From contig JBHPCZ010000002.1 of NCBI GenBank assembly GCA_042573625.1, positions 1-64,000 of the forward strand: DNA of 64,000 bases, in the 5' to 3' direction. The DNA comes from JBHPCZ01 sp042573625. GTDB taxonomy: Bacteria; Desulfobacterota; Desulfobacteria; Desulfobacterales; UBA11574. Positions 16,542 through 25,435 of the stretch are shown here, one piece after another. Each line of letters starts with the position of its first letter. Positions within the stretch are counted from its first letter, which is position 1. The notes under the pieces are model-generated. The model worked only from the letters and a program-made list of their open reading frames with translations, was not told the DNA's origin and searched no databases. The translations under genes were made by a program, and so were the position numbers.

Positions 16542-16598
16542 TATAGCGGCTTTCATAGACATGTTCCTACTGATTCGCTTTTGTTCATATTATAGTGG
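16542..16598 (+). repeat. MITE-like dispersed repeat, partial copy C
   Basis: TATAGCGGCTTTCATA, then TTCCTACTGATTCG and TTTTGTTCATATT align with the left half of the copy at 34229-34323. The right half is missing, and the R2 repeat begins directly afterwards. Confidence 0.5.
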
Positions 16599-16600
16599 GC

Positions 16601-16850
16601 TCTCGTTCAGCATAGCAAGAGACACCAGGAAGCCCATTATGAAAGCATCGCCACAGCCTTTGAAAACATTCTCTATTTTACAGCTATGGAATGTCCAACA
16701 TCCATCAAGGAATATTGAATAACGAAGTCTTTTCGGCCTTGCAAAATAACAGCGCCTGATTTCAAGAAGAAGTGAACCCTAAAAAACCCTGTTTTCCTTC
16801 TGTATTCAGTATTGGATATTCGATATCCGATATTGAAAATATCGGTTTAT
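16601..16850 (+). repeat. Dispersed repeat family R2, direct copy 1
   Basis: Aligns over about 240 bp with 21459-21707. Shared landmarks in order are CATAGC-AGAG, ATTTTACAG, GGAATGTC, ACAGCGCC, TTTCAAG, CTGTTTTCCTTC and GGATATTCGATAT. Confidence 0.6.
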
Positions 16851-16962
16851 ATTTATCCTATCACCAAAAACCGACAACCCCGCCATTCATAACCCGAAAT
16901 CGACAACAAGCAGGAGTCAAAAAAAACAGGCACTGTTTATGCCAAACCTCGCCGTTATCACC

Positions 16963-16990
16963 TTGACATTGTTTTATAGAGTATTATTTT
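16963..16990 (+). promoter_or_regulatory. Candidate promoter for grpE-dnaK
   Basis: TTGACA at 16963 and TATTTT at 16985 with 16-bp spacing, about 145 bp upstream of grpE. A sigma-70 type promoter fits. I see no CIRCE operator or clear sigma-32 box in this interval, which leaves the heat-shock control of this pair unexplained. Confidence 0.4.
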
Positions 16991-17135
16991 TGAACATAAT
17001 TTAATATGCAACAGCCGTTGCCTGAAGTTTTTAACGCGCTATATGAGACCGAATCTTATTTCGTTTTCAGAAAAACTTAAATCGATAATCATGAATGAAC
17101 GAATTTTTAGATAGCAAAGGAGAAAACACCGGCCG

Positions 17136-17795
17136 ATGGCTGCTAAAAAGAGAATCAAGATTCATACCGAAACCGACGATGCCGGCCCTGTAGATGAAAC
17201 GCCACATGAAGTTGAAGCCGCTACAGAAGATACAACTCCCCCCAAAAGCGATTCAAATAAAAAAGAGGTTGAAGAGACCGGTGACCCATTAACGGTGATG
17301 GAAGAAAAGCTCGAATCTCTGAAGCAGGAGAACCAAGAGACCCATGATCGGTTTTTGAGGGTTTCCGCCGACTTCGAAAACTATAAGAAACGCGCTACGC
17401 GTGAAATGAATGATTTTCGGAAGTTTGCCACCGAAAGCTTCGCAAAGGCGATGCTCCCTGTAATCGACAACCTGGATCGCGCCATCGAGTCCTCAAATAA
17501 TGACAAACATACCAACAATTCTGTTGTTGAAGGGGTCCATATGACCCTTAAGGAAATACTAAAAGTTTTTGACCAATTCAGTATAAAACCGTTTGAATCT
17601 CTGGGAAAAATTTTTGATCCTGGTTTTCATCAGGCTGTTATGCAAGAAGAGACTGAAGATCATCCTGATAACACTGTATCAAAGGAGCTTCAAAAAGGTT
17701 ATATGATACATGACAGACTCCTCAGGCCTGCCATGGTTGTTGTCTCCAAGGCAAAAGAAAGCCCCGAAAATGAAGAAAAAGAAAATCAAAAATAA
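17136..17795 (+). CDS. grpE: Nucleotide exchange factor GrpE
   Basis: A 219-residue homodimeric cochaperone that releases ADP from DnaK. An acidic, low-complexity N-terminus (about residues 8-50) precedes the long coiled coil (R-V-S-A-D-F-E-N-Y-K-K-R). The C-terminal beta domain has F-D-P-x-F-H-Q-A-V and the final G-Y-x-x-H-D-R-L-L-R-P-A-M-V-V-V signature. AAGGAG lies about 13 bases before the ATG, longer than usual. dnaK follows after 39 bp. hrcA and dnaJ, the frequent neighbours, are not in the window. Confidence 0.96.
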   Translation: MAAKKRIKIHTETDDAGPVDETPHEVEAATEDTTPPKSDSNKKEVEETGDPLTVMEEKLESLKQENQETHDRFLRVSADFENYKKRATREMNDFRKFATESFAKAMLPVIDNLDRAIESSNNDKHTNNSVVEGVHMTLKEILKVFDQFSIKPFESLGKIFDPGFHQAVMQEETEDHPDNTVSKELQKGYMIHDRLLRPAMVVVSKAKESPENEEKENQK

Positions 17796-17834
17796 AGGTA
17801 TTGGACGATATACATAAGGTAAGGAGGAATAGAA

Positions 17835-19790
17835 ATGGGTAAAGTCATTGGAATAGATTTGGGCACCACAAATTCATGTGTGGCAATCATGGAGGGAGGC
17901 GATGCAAAAATCATCACCAACCCGGAAGGTGGTCGCACCACACCCTCTATCGTTGCTGTTTCAGATAACGGTGAGAGGATGGTGGGCCAAATCGCAAAAC
18001 GGCAGGCAATTACAAACCCGGAACATACGGTATTCGCGGTAAAAAGGCTTATCGGTCGCAAATATGCATCAAAAGAAGTTCAGGATGATATAAAAATACT
18101 GCCCTACAAGATCGAACAGGCCAGCAATGGCGACCTCCGCATCAATATTCGGGGAAAACAGCACAGTCCCGCTGAAATTTCATCTTTTATATTAGCGGAC
18201 ATCAAGCATACGGCAGAAGAATATCTCGGAGAGAAAGTCACCGACGCGGTGGTAACCGTGCCCGCCTATTTTGATGACAACCAACGACAGGCAACCAAAG
18301 ATGCCGGAAAAATCGCCGGTCTTAACGTGATGAGAATCATCAATGAACCCACAGCCGCATCACTGGCATACGGTCTTGACAAGAAAAGTGAAGAAAAAAT
18401 AGCCGTTTTTGATCTGGGCGGTGGTACATTTGACATATCCATACTCGAGATCGGCGAAGGGGTTTTTGAAGTCAAGGCAACCCACGGGGACACACATCTC
18501 GGCGGCGAAGATTTTGACCTTCGACTGATTGATTATCTGGCGGATGAATTCAGAAAAGACCAGGGAATTGATATAAGAAATGACAAGATGGCCTTGCAGC
18601 GGCTTAAAGAGGCTGCTGAAAAGGCAAAAATGGAGCTGTCCACATCCATGGAAACAGATGTAAACCTCCCCTTCATAACAGCCGATGCCAGCGGTCCCAA
18701 GCACCTTAACATCAAAATAACCCGGGCCAAGCTGGAGGGGCTTATCGCTGACCTGCTCGACAGACTGGAAAAGCCCTGCCGGACCGCACTTCAAGATGCA
18801 GCCCTGACGCCCAATGACATCAATGAAGTTATTCTGGTTGGCGGCATGACACGCATGCCGGCAGTTCAAGAACGCGTCAAGAAAATTTTCAACAAAGAAC
18901 CCCACAAAGGCGTTAACCCCGACGAGGTTGTGGCCATCGGTGCCGCCATTCAAGGCGGCGTCCTGAAAGGGGACGTTAAAGATGTTCTCCTGCTCGACGT
19001 TACGCCCCTTTCCCTGGGCATCGAAACCTTAGGTGGTGTCATGACACGGCTTATTGAAAAGAATACGACCATTCCAACCAAAAAAAGCCAGATTTTTTCA
19101 ACCGCGGCGGACAGCCAACCTGCTGTCTCCATCCATGTTCTTCAAGGGGAACGGGAAATGGCCGGCGGCAATAAAACCCTGGGACGCTTCGAACTTGTGG
19201 GAATACCGCCCGCCCCTAGAGGGGTTCCGCAAATCGAAGTGGCGTTCGATATTGACGCCAATGGTATTGTGAACGTCTCTGCAAAGGATACGGCGACCGG
19301 CAAGGAGCAGTCGATCCAGATTACGGCCTCCAGCGGTCTGTCACAAGAGGAAATCGACAGACTGGTCAAAGACGCTGAGCTTCACGCTGAAGATGATAAA
19401 ATAAAAAAAGAGCTGGTAGAAGCTCGAAATCACGCTGATACACTGATTTATTCAACGGAAAAATCGATAAAGGATCTCGGGGACAAAGTCGACGCTGAAA
19501 CCAAAAGCAAGATCGAAATCGCTATTGAAAACCTGAAAAAAGTCATGGAAGGTGAAAATAAGAAAGAGATCAAACGACTGAGCGAAGAATTGACCAGTGC
19601 CTCCCACAAGCTGGCCGAAGCCATGTACCAGCAAGCTGCCCAGGACAATGAGAATCAGGCTGAAGCCGGCGCAGCAGGATCGGAGCAGTCGGGACCCTCC
19701 ACAGCGCCGGATGAGGACGTGGTCGATGCCGATTTCGAGGAGGTGAAGGACGAGGTGAAGGACGAGGTGAAGGACGACGATAACAAATAG
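17835..19790 (+). CDS. dnaK: Chaperone DnaK (Hsp70)
   Basis: A 651-residue ATP-driven chaperone. It has the actin-like ATPase domain with I-D-L-G-T-T-N-S-C at the N-terminus, phosphate-2 D-L-G-G-G-T-F-D-I-S and adenosine motif V-G-G-M-T-R-M-P. A substrate-binding beta domain and a helical lid follow. The C-terminus ends in E-E-V-K-D-E-V-K-D-E-V-K-D, encoded by a threefold 12-bp repeat, a variation on the usual E-E-V-K-D tail. The ribosome binding site AAGGAGG is strong. It forms an operon with grpE and ends at a clear terminator. Confidence 0.98.
   Translation: MGKVIGIDLGTTNSCVAIMEGGDAKIITNPEGGRTTPSIVAVSDNGERMVGQIAKRQAITNPEHTVFAVKRLIGRKYASKEVQDDIKILPYKIEQASNGDLRINIRGKQHSPAEISSFILADIKHTAEEYLGEKVTDAVVTVPAYFDDNQRQATKDAGKIAGLNVMRIINEPTAASLAYGLDKKSEEKIAVFDLGGGTFDISILEIGEGVFEVKATHGDTHLGGEDFDLRLIDYLADEFRKDQGIDIRNDKMALQRLKEAAEKAKMELSTSMETDVNLPFITADASGPKHLNIKITRAKLEGLIADLLDRLEKPCRTALQDAALTPNDINEVILVGGMTRMPAVQERVKKIFNKEPHKGVNPDEVVAIGAAIQGGVLKGDVKDVLLLDVTPLSLGIETLGGVMTRLIEKNTTIPTKKSQIFSTAADSQPAVSIHVLQGEREMAGGNKTLGRFELVGIPPAPRGVPQIEVAFDIDANGIVNVSAKDTATGKEQSIQITASSGLSQEEIDRLVKDAELHAEDDKIKKELVEARNHADTLIYSTEKSIKDLGDKVDAETKSKIEIAIENLKKVMEGENKKEIKRLSEELTSASHKLAEAMYQQAAQDNENQAEAGAAGSEQSGPSTAPDEDVVDADFEEVKDEVKDEVKDDDNK
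19740..19775 (+). repeat. 12-bp tandem repeat x3 inside dnaK
   Basis: Three perfect consecutive copies of GAGGTGAAGGAC encode E-V-K-D three times near the DnaK C-terminus. Identity at the DNA level suggests recent slippage. Confidence 0.85.
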
Positions 19791-19828
19791 CTTTAAATTA
19801 AAACTTGCTTTATTAGCTGTCAGTATAT

Positions 19829-19867
19829 AAAAAATCCCGCAAGCACTTCTTTGTTGCGGGATTTTTT
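19829..19867 (+). terminator. Rho-independent terminator after dnaK
   Basis: AAAAAATCCCGCAA and TTGCGGGATTTTTT form a perfect stem around a short loop, followed by T-rich sequence. It lies 38 bp past the dnaK stop and should work in both directions. Confidence 0.9.
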
Positions 19868-20097
19868 ATTGTATAGTGTCCCTCCAGAAATGAGGATTTT
19901 TGTTCTATTTCAAGGCATGCGAAAAAAATAACCGCAGGCGCCCCGCAGGAAATGCCCTTGGGGTGCATATGTGTAATATTCCGAGGATTATTTTTTGAGC
20001 ATAACGCAGAGATTGGGCCCCGATTAAATATTAAATACGGATTTAACTGGGCAAGCAAAAAGACCATTTGTGGATGGACACTATCTATGAGGTAAAC

Positions 20098-21381
20098 ATG
20101 GTTACCGACCCCATGTTAAAGGCTTTGCGTTACCGCTGGATCATTTTCTGGATACTGGCGTTTGCGTATGTGCTTGTTTTCTTTCACCGGATGTGCCCGG
20201 CAGTGGTCGCTGTGGATATGATGAAGGATCTGAATGCCGGCGGCAGCCTCATCGGCTTTCTGGGATCCGCCTATTTTTATCCATATGCGCTCATGCAGCT
20301 TCCGGCAGGACTCCTGTCCGACTCCTGGGGCCCCCGCAAAACCATCACGCTCTTTTTTTTCGCGGCATTTGTCGGAAGCATTCTGCTGGGGCTGGCGCCT
20401 TCCACCTTTTGGGCTATTTTGGGGCGTACACTGGCCGGCTTGGGCGTCGCCATGCTTTTCGTCCCAACAATGAAAGTACTTTCTGAATGGTTTCGACCCC
20501 GGGAATTCGCCACCATGACGGGAATTTTCCTGGCAATGGGCGGGATCGGATCCCTCAGTGCCACTACACCCCTGGCCATTGTCAGCGCCTGGATAGGCTG
20601 GCGCCTGTCATTCGTCGCCGTGGGAATAATGACCCTGTTCCTGGCCGTCCTGGTATGGAGTTTCGTCCGCGACCGACCGGCGGATATGGGCTGGCCGTCC
20701 CCATCTGAAAATGTTGAAGATCATTCGATGTCTGTCAGTCTGAAACAGGGATTCAAAACAGTCATCACCCGTCTCTCATTCTGGCCCGTGGCCATTTGGT
20801 TCTTCTTTACCAGCGGCGTGTTTTTCTCCTTCGGGGGGCTTTGGGGCGGCCCCTATCTGATGCAGGTTTACGGACTCAGCAAGGCGCAAACCGGGCATGT
20901 CCTCTCAATGCTGGCCGTCGGTCTGATCGTTGGAAGTCCCCTTCTCAGCTACCTTTCCAACAGCGTATTTAAGGCCCGCAAGCCGGTTCTGATTCTGTCC
21001 AGTATCATCCTTCTCTGTTTAACAGCACTTTTGGCATTCTATACGGATCGCATCCCCTACACGGGTCTGTATCTGGTCTGTCTGGGGTTGGGGACCTTTT
21101 CCTGCGCCGTGGTGGTCATCGGATTCACCACAACCAAGGAACTCTTCCCTGTTCGGATTGCGGGAACCGCCACCGGGCTGGTCAACCTTTTCCCTTTTGC
21201 AGGTGGAGCGGTATTACAGGTCCTTCTGGGCTATGTTCTAGAAAAACACGCCCAGACCCAGGGGGTCTTTACTCTGGCCGGCTATCGGCAAGCATTCCTG
21301 CTCCTCTTTTTCTCCGGGATTATTGCATTGCTGGCCAGCCTCTTTTTAAAAGAAACCATGAAAATCCCGAATTCGATATAA
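20098..21381 (+). CDS. Major facilitator superfamily transporter
   Basis: A 427-residue inner-membrane protein with twelve predicted transmembrane segments. The N-terminal half carries the MFS loop 2-3 signature region (G-L-L-S-D-S-W-G-P-R-K-T), and helices 1-2 include F-F-H-R-M-C-P-A-V-V-A-V-D. It looks like the sugar-phosphate/organic-anion type of MFS permease, but the substrate cannot be read from sequence. I chose the ATG at 20098 because GAGGTAA stands 5 bases before it; the longer TTG frame from 20068 lacks such a site. It is monocistronic, between the dnaK terminator and a repeat region. Confidence 0.85.
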   Translation: MVTDPMLKALRYRWIIFWILAFAYVLVFFHRMCPAVVAVDMMKDLNAGGSLIGFLGSAYFYPYALMQLPAGLLSDSWGPRKTITLFFFAAFVGSILLGLAPSTFWAILGRTLAGLGVAMLFVPTMKVLSEWFRPREFATMTGIFLAMGGIGSLSATTPLAIVSAWIGWRLSFVAVGIMTLFLAVLVWSFVRDRPADMGWPSPSENVEDHSMSVSLKQGFKTVITRLSFWPVAIWFFFTSGVFFSFGGLWGGPYLMQVYGLSKAQTGHVLSMLAVGLIVGSPLLSYLSNSVFKARKPVLILSSIILLCLTALLAFYTDRIPYTGLYLVCLGLGTFSCAVVVIGFTTTKELFPVRIAGTATGLVNLFPFAGGAVLQVLLGYVLEKHAQTQGVFTLAGYRQAFLLLFFSGIIALLASLFLKETMKIPNSI

Positions 21382-21829
21382 GATAATAATTATGGAAGAT
21401 AAATGGCTGCCTGAAGAGAAAAAGCCCTTAAACAGACAGCTTTGTGAGCACTCCTTCCGCATAGCGAGAGGCATCATAAAGTCCTCACGATGAAGGCCTC
21501 GTCCCTGATCCTAAAAATACTCGCCATTTTACAGTTACCGAATATCCAATATCGAACAAGGAATGTCGAACGATGAAGTGTTCTCTTCTCTACCTTAGGA
21601 ATATGACAGCGCCAACTTTCAAGGAAAATTCAACCCGAAGGTAAATACTCTGTTTTCCTTCCAAATTCGACATCGGATATTCGATATTCAGTATTGAACA
21701 CACTTGTTGCGTTATTTCTCTTTTGTTGAGGTACTTCGAAATCCTCCGCCAAAGATGGAGGGTTTAGGGTACAACTAAGGCGGCAATTAACTATCCGAGA
21801 ATACATTTTGGACACTGAGGTGTTTCCAA
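21382..21829. other. Noncoding interval with R2 repeat
   Basis: Convergent region between the transporter and the acyl-CoA ligase. It is mostly occupied by the dispersed repeat at 21440-21707. No gene is supported. Confidence 0.55.
21440..21707 (+). repeat. Dispersed repeat family R2, direct copy 2
   Basis: Homologous to 16601-16850 in the same orientation and to 16296-16497 in the inverse orientation. It contains the segments CCGAATATCCAATAT, GAACAAGGAATGTCGAA and GGATATTCGATATTCAGTAT, which read as near-palindromic runs of ATTCGATAT-like words. Confidence 0.6.
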
Positions 21830-23404
21830 TTAAATTTTGAAGCTTTCAGACATCCCGGCATACTGCTTTCTCAATTTCGGCTTTTCAATTTTGCCTGTCG
21901 GGTTTCGCGGCACTTCTCCGAAAATAATCCTCCGGGGTCTTTTGTACCTGGGGAGATCCTGACAAAAATCATCAATCTCTTCCTTTGAAACCGTCTCTCC
22001 CGATCTTACCTGGACTACTGCCGTAGCAATTTCGCCCAGGCGAAGGCTGGGAAGACCGATAACCGCCACATCCTGTATTTTAGGATGCGCCTGAAGGAAA
22101 TCTTCGATCTCCACCGGGTAAATATTTTCACCGCCCGTGATAATGACATCCTTTTTCCGGTCAACCAGCCAGATGAAACCGTCTTCGTCCTGTCGGGCAA
22201 TGTCTCCTGTCAAAAGCCAGCCATCGACAAGCGCTTCCCGGGTGGCTCCCGAATTCTTGTAGTACTCTTTCATAACCCCCGGCCCCTTGACCAATAACTC
22301 TCCGGGGTCCCCCTGTGCGACGGGTTGCAGTTGATTGTCTACTATTTTAATCTCCCAATCGAAACCGGGTATGCCAATAGCGCCCACCTTGTGCATATTT
22401 TCCATACCCAGATGAACACATCCCGGACCGGTGCACTCGGTAAGACCGTAGTTGGTGTCATACTGGTGATTGGGAAAAGCTTTCTTCCATTCCTTAATGA
22501 GGCTGGGCGGCACAGGCTGTGCGCCAATATGCATCAACCGCCATTGGTCCAGTTTGTAGTCATTTATTTTCACCTCACCGCTTTGGATGATAAAAAGAAT
22601 ATCGAGCGCCCAGGGAACCAAAAGCCAAACCACCGTTATTTGTTCTTCTGAAATGGCTTCTAAGATCCACCGGGGCTCAATCCCTTTGAGAATGACGGCC
22701 TTGGCGCCCACGATAAAATTCCCGAACCAGTGCATCTTGGCACCGGTATGATATAGCGGAGGAATACAGAGAAAATTATCCTCGTGAGTCTGGCGATGGT
22801 GGTGATTTTCAATAAAACAGGAAAATTCCAGATTCCGATGGGTCAGCAGGGTTGCCTTGGGCCTGCCGGTAGTCCCGGAAGTAAAGTAGAGGGCTGCTTC
22901 ATCCGAAATACTGATATCAACCTGGGGATCGATTGTCGGCTGGGAGGCCAAAAACTCATTGAAGGGCACAGCATAATCAGGGCAGAGGTCTTCCGGGCCA
23001 ACAAAAATATAAATTATTACGGTCTTGTCCAGATCTTTCTTAATGGCATTGATCCGGTCAATGAATTCTTCACCAAAAATAAAGGCTTTTGCTTCTGCGG
23101 TTTCCGTACAATGTTTGATGGTCCTGGACATAAACCGAAAGTTAAGAGGAACCGCCCATGCACCTGTTCGCAGGATTCCAAAATAGACGGGAAGCCATTC
23201 AATACAGTTCATCATCAGGTGAACTACCCGGTCGCCTTTTTTGATTCCTCGGGAAATGAGGGCCTGGGCCACCTGATTGGCTTGATCGTCAAATTCCTTC
23301 CAGTTAATGACCACTCGCCTGTTCTTGGCCGGTTCCCGTTCCACGAGAGCTGTTTTTTTTGGGTACATACGGGCATTACGGGCAAGTATTTCGGTAATCA
23401 GCAT
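21830..23404 (-). CDS. Acyl-CoA synthetase (AMP-forming)
   Basis: A 524-residue member of the adenylate-forming family, activating a carboxylic acid to its CoA thioester via acyl-AMP. Visible motifs are the P-loop-like Y-F-T-S-G-T-T-G-R-P-K-A, the Y-G-L-T-E-C-T-G motif, and T-G-D-I with the hinge L-V-D-R-K-K-D-V-I-I-T-G-G-E-N-I-Y-P. The C-terminal catalytic Lys sits in P-T-G-K-I-E-K-P-K-L-R. A medium- or long-chain fatty-acid ligase is most likely, but the substrate is not determined. The ATG at 23404 is chosen for the AAGGA site upstream. It stands alone. Confidence 0.9.
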   Translation of the reverse strand: MLITEILARNARMYPKKTALVEREPAKNRRVVINWKEFDDQANQVAQALISRGIKKGDRVVHLMMNCIEWLPVYFGILRTGAWAVPLNFRFMSRTIKHCTETAEAKAFIFGEEFIDRINAIKKDLDKTVIIYIFVGPEDLCPDYAVPFNEFLASQPTIDPQVDISISDEAALYFTSGTTGRPKATLLTHRNLEFSCFIENHHHRQTHEDNFLCIPPLYHTGAKMHWFGNFIVGAKAVILKGIEPRWILEAISEEQITVVWLLVPWALDILFIIQSGEVKINDYKLDQWRLMHIGAQPVPPSLIKEWKKAFPNHQYDTNYGLTECTGPGCVHLGMENMHKVGAIGIPGFDWEIKIVDNQLQPVAQGDPGELLVKGPGVMKEYYKNSGATREALVDGWLLTGDIARQDEDGFIWLVDRKKDVIITGGENIYPVEIEDFLQAHPKIQDVAVIGLPSLRLGEIATAVVQVRSGETVSKEEIDDFCQDLPRYKRPRRIIFGEVPRNPTGKIEKPKLRKQYAGMSESFKI

Positions 23405-23585
23405 AAGTATTCCTTTCGACCCATTCGTTTCCAGTCGCAAATAAGATATAAATAATGGTTTGACAGCGCATATCAAAGACGCCGCAAATGGTCAAGCCAT
23501 GAAAAATCGCGCAGATTTATGAAATCCGTGGGAAATCATTTCTTTTCACGGAAGCCGGCGCGCCACATATTGCTGGAAGTCAAAC

Positions 23586-24359
23586 CTAAAGGATTTGGGA
23601 CACGTGGACCAGAGAAGTTTTAGAATACTCAAGGCCTTTGGAAAACCGTTCAATGGCCTTTGCCGTCTCCGGAAAAGGATGGCCGATTCCGATGGCGCAT
23701 CCAAATTTCCGGGCATGGTTTTTAAGAGATTGAAGTTGAAAAAGGATGGCCGATTCGTCGGGGATATTATCCAAAAAGATGTTTCTTCGGGAAGTGGTCA
23801 TCTGAAGTTCTCTCGCAATTTTAAAAGCCTTGGAACGCCATGATGTGACGCTGTCAACGAAAAAAAGGTCGCTTTTCTTAACAACCCTGAGGGTTTCACT
23901 GATTTCCTTCCGACTTTCCGTGAACTTTGAGCCCATATGATTATTAACGCCGATGACAAAAGGCACATCGGAGAGGTTTTTTTCCACAGTCCTCATGATC
24001 TTCCCCACCTTGTCTCCCACATAAAGGGCGCCGGGACCCGGGTCAAAACCGGCGTTATAAGGTTCCATGGGCTGGTGGAGCATAACTTCGTGTCCTCTGG
24101 TATGGGCTTCGACAGCCAGGTCTCTAGACTTGGGAAGTTGGGGCAAAATTGAAAAGGTAATAGGAACTTCCACATTAAAAAATCGTCTTGCAGCAGAAAA
24201 ACTGAATCCAATATCATCGATAATCAGGGCGATGCGGGGTGGATAAAAAGACTTGCCTGTTTTAACCTCACCGGCAAGTACCCTTGAAAAACTGTTTAGG
24301 CTGAAAAGGCTCCCAGCCAACCAGGGCACGCTCTTCAATAAAAAGGTCCTTCTATCCAT
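23586..24359 (-). CDS. Divergent polysaccharide deacetylase (YibQ family)
   Basis: A 257-residue exported protein of the divergent polysaccharide deacetylase family (COG2861 type). The N-terminus M-D-R-R-T-F-L-L-K-S is a twin-arginine signal pattern followed by a hydrophobic stretch. The mature part has I-A-L-I-I-D-D-I-G, the metal-site-like M-L-H-Q-P-M-E-P and N-N-H-M-G-S, and a final I-G-I-G-H-P-F-P-E-T. These positions correspond to metal-binding positions of NodB-type deacetylases. Activity and substrate are unknown for the family. The ATG at 24359 was chosen; a TTG two codons upstream is possible. Confidence 0.85.
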   Translation of the reverse strand: MDRRTFLLKSVPWLAGSLFSLNSFSRVLAGEVKTGKSFYPPRIALIIDDIGFSFSAARRFFNVEVPITFSILPQLPKSRDLAVEAHTRGHEVMLHQPMEPYNAGFDPGPGALYVGDKVGKIMRTVEKNLSDVPFVIGVNNHMGSKFTESRKEISETLRVVKKSDLFFVDSVTSWRSKAFKIARELQMTTSRRNIFLDNIPDESAILFQLQSLKNHARKFGCAIGIGHPFPETAKAIERFSKGLEYSKTSLVHVSQIL

Positions 24360-24365
24360 TTTCAA

Positions 24366-24701
24366 TCGTATTTTTCTTGACTTGATTAGGAGGGGCTAAT
24401 TTCGTATTCAGGAAAAGATCCGGTATCCGTTTATGTTCCGCCGTCCTCACAACATCCAAATCGAAAAATCTATTTGCTCATACAACCTATTGTGGTTAAA
24501 ATCAAGCAAAAATACAATATATTGATAAAATTGTTTTAAACGCGCCGCAACCCCGGTTTCGTCGGGGCGGGGAATATGATCGCTATTTCGGTTTTAAGCC
24601 AGGATACCCCTTACAGGGGCATCAACCGTGTTGGGACTTGCAAAGCTGAATTGTGTGTGTGGAGAAAGGGGAGACAAGGAAAAGATATAATAAAAAGGGA
24701 C
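24366..24701. other. Noncoding interval
   Basis: About 340 bp between the deacetylase and the small zinc-ribbon gene. It holds short GC-rich inverted repeats (for example ACCCC and GGGG stretches near 24550 and 24605) but no coding frame or known element that I can support. Confidence 0.4.
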
Positions 24702-24929
24702 TTATTTCTTTAAAAAAAGCCACCACATGAAGTAACAGAATGCGCCAACAGCAACAATAGCTGTTACATACGACATCCAATCTATAGGTCTTTCGGCTAA
24801 ACCGGATTTGGTAACCTTCCCGACTTTCTGATTGCACGAGGTGCAACGATCGGCATTAACCGGGAGGTTGGTAAAGCACTCCGGACACCGCTTTGTTACC
24901 TGTTTTAATCCTGTAGGTTGTGCGCCCAT
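24702..24929 (-). CDS. Small zinc-ribbon membrane protein
   Basis: A 75-residue protein. Residues about 15-34 hold two C-x2-C pairs (C-P-E-C and C-T-S-C) spaced as in a zinc ribbon. Residues about 52-72 form one hydrophobic transmembrane helix, ending in a short basic tail. This is a tail-anchored zinc-ribbon layout with the metal site in the cytoplasm. The function is unknown. The tRNA-Asp gene lies about 150 bp upstream. Confidence 0.65.
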   Translation of the reverse strand: MGAQPTGLKQVTKRCPECFTNLPVNADRCTSCNQKVGKVTKSGLAERPIDWMSYVTAIVAVGAFCYFMWWLFLKK

Positions 24930-25079
24930 TGGTGTCTCTCATATTTTGTTTTTTACATCTAAACAATACAATCGCTTCAAACTCTGGGTTGCCGGATAGG
25001 CCGCATTCGACCGAATGTCGCTCAAGCGCTTTGTTCATCGTAAAATGAACGCTTGAAACATGACGGAAAAATGTACTTG

Positions 25080-25157
25080 TGGCGGGAGTGACGAGACTTG
25101 AACTCGCGACCTCCGGCTTGACAGGCCGGCGCTCTAACCAAACTGAGCTACACCCCC
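25080..25157 (-). tRNA. tRNA-Asp (GTC)
   Basis: On the minus strand, GGGGGTG pairs with CACTCCC as acceptor stem. A D arm TAGCTCAGTTTGGTTAGAGC and anticodon stem CCGGC/GCCGG around loop CTGTCAA give anticodon GTC, and the T arm contains GTTCAAG. The CCA end is encoded. Length is 78 nt. Confidence 0.95.
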
Positions 25158-25243
25158 TAAGCGAATGGATTGATCACTGGCATTTCTTGCCAACTTTATT
25201 TGGGTAAAATAGCGGCAACCCGGCCAGCGAGATGTAAATTTAT

Positions 25244-25319
25244 TGGTGGGCGGAACAGGGCTTGAACCTGTGACCCTCGGCTTGTAAGGCCGATGCTCTC
25301 CCAACTGAGCTACCCGCCC
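25244..25319 (-). tRNA. tRNA-Val (TAC)
   Basis: Minus-strand cloverleaf of 76 nt. The acceptor GGGCGGG pairs with TCCGCCC, the D arm has AGCTCAGTTGGGAGAGC, and the anticodon loop CTTACAA gives TAC. The T arm contains GTTCAAG and CCA is encoded. It lies just upstream of tRNA-Asp, probably in one transcript after lon. Confidence 0.95.
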
Positions 25320-25435
25320 GTTTATTATTTTACGACTTGAACTCGTTTATCCTCAAAGAGTGCTACAGCTAACAATTTAGTAAAATTTAGTCAAGATTAA
25401 AATCACACCCAAAAATTATATCAAATCGGACCGTT

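Larger units (their letters stand above)
16141..17135. other. Repeat-rich noncoding interval
   Basis: Nearly 1 kb without a supportable gene. It contains an inverse copy of a dispersed repeat (16296-16497), a partial MITE-like element (16542-16598), a direct copy of the dispersed repeat (16601-16850), and a candidate promoter for grpE (16963-16990). Apparent reading frames here come from the repeats. Confidence 0.6.

Noticed and set aside
22784..23455. 223-codon plus-strand frame
   Set aside because: Antisense shadow of the acyl-CoA synthetase.
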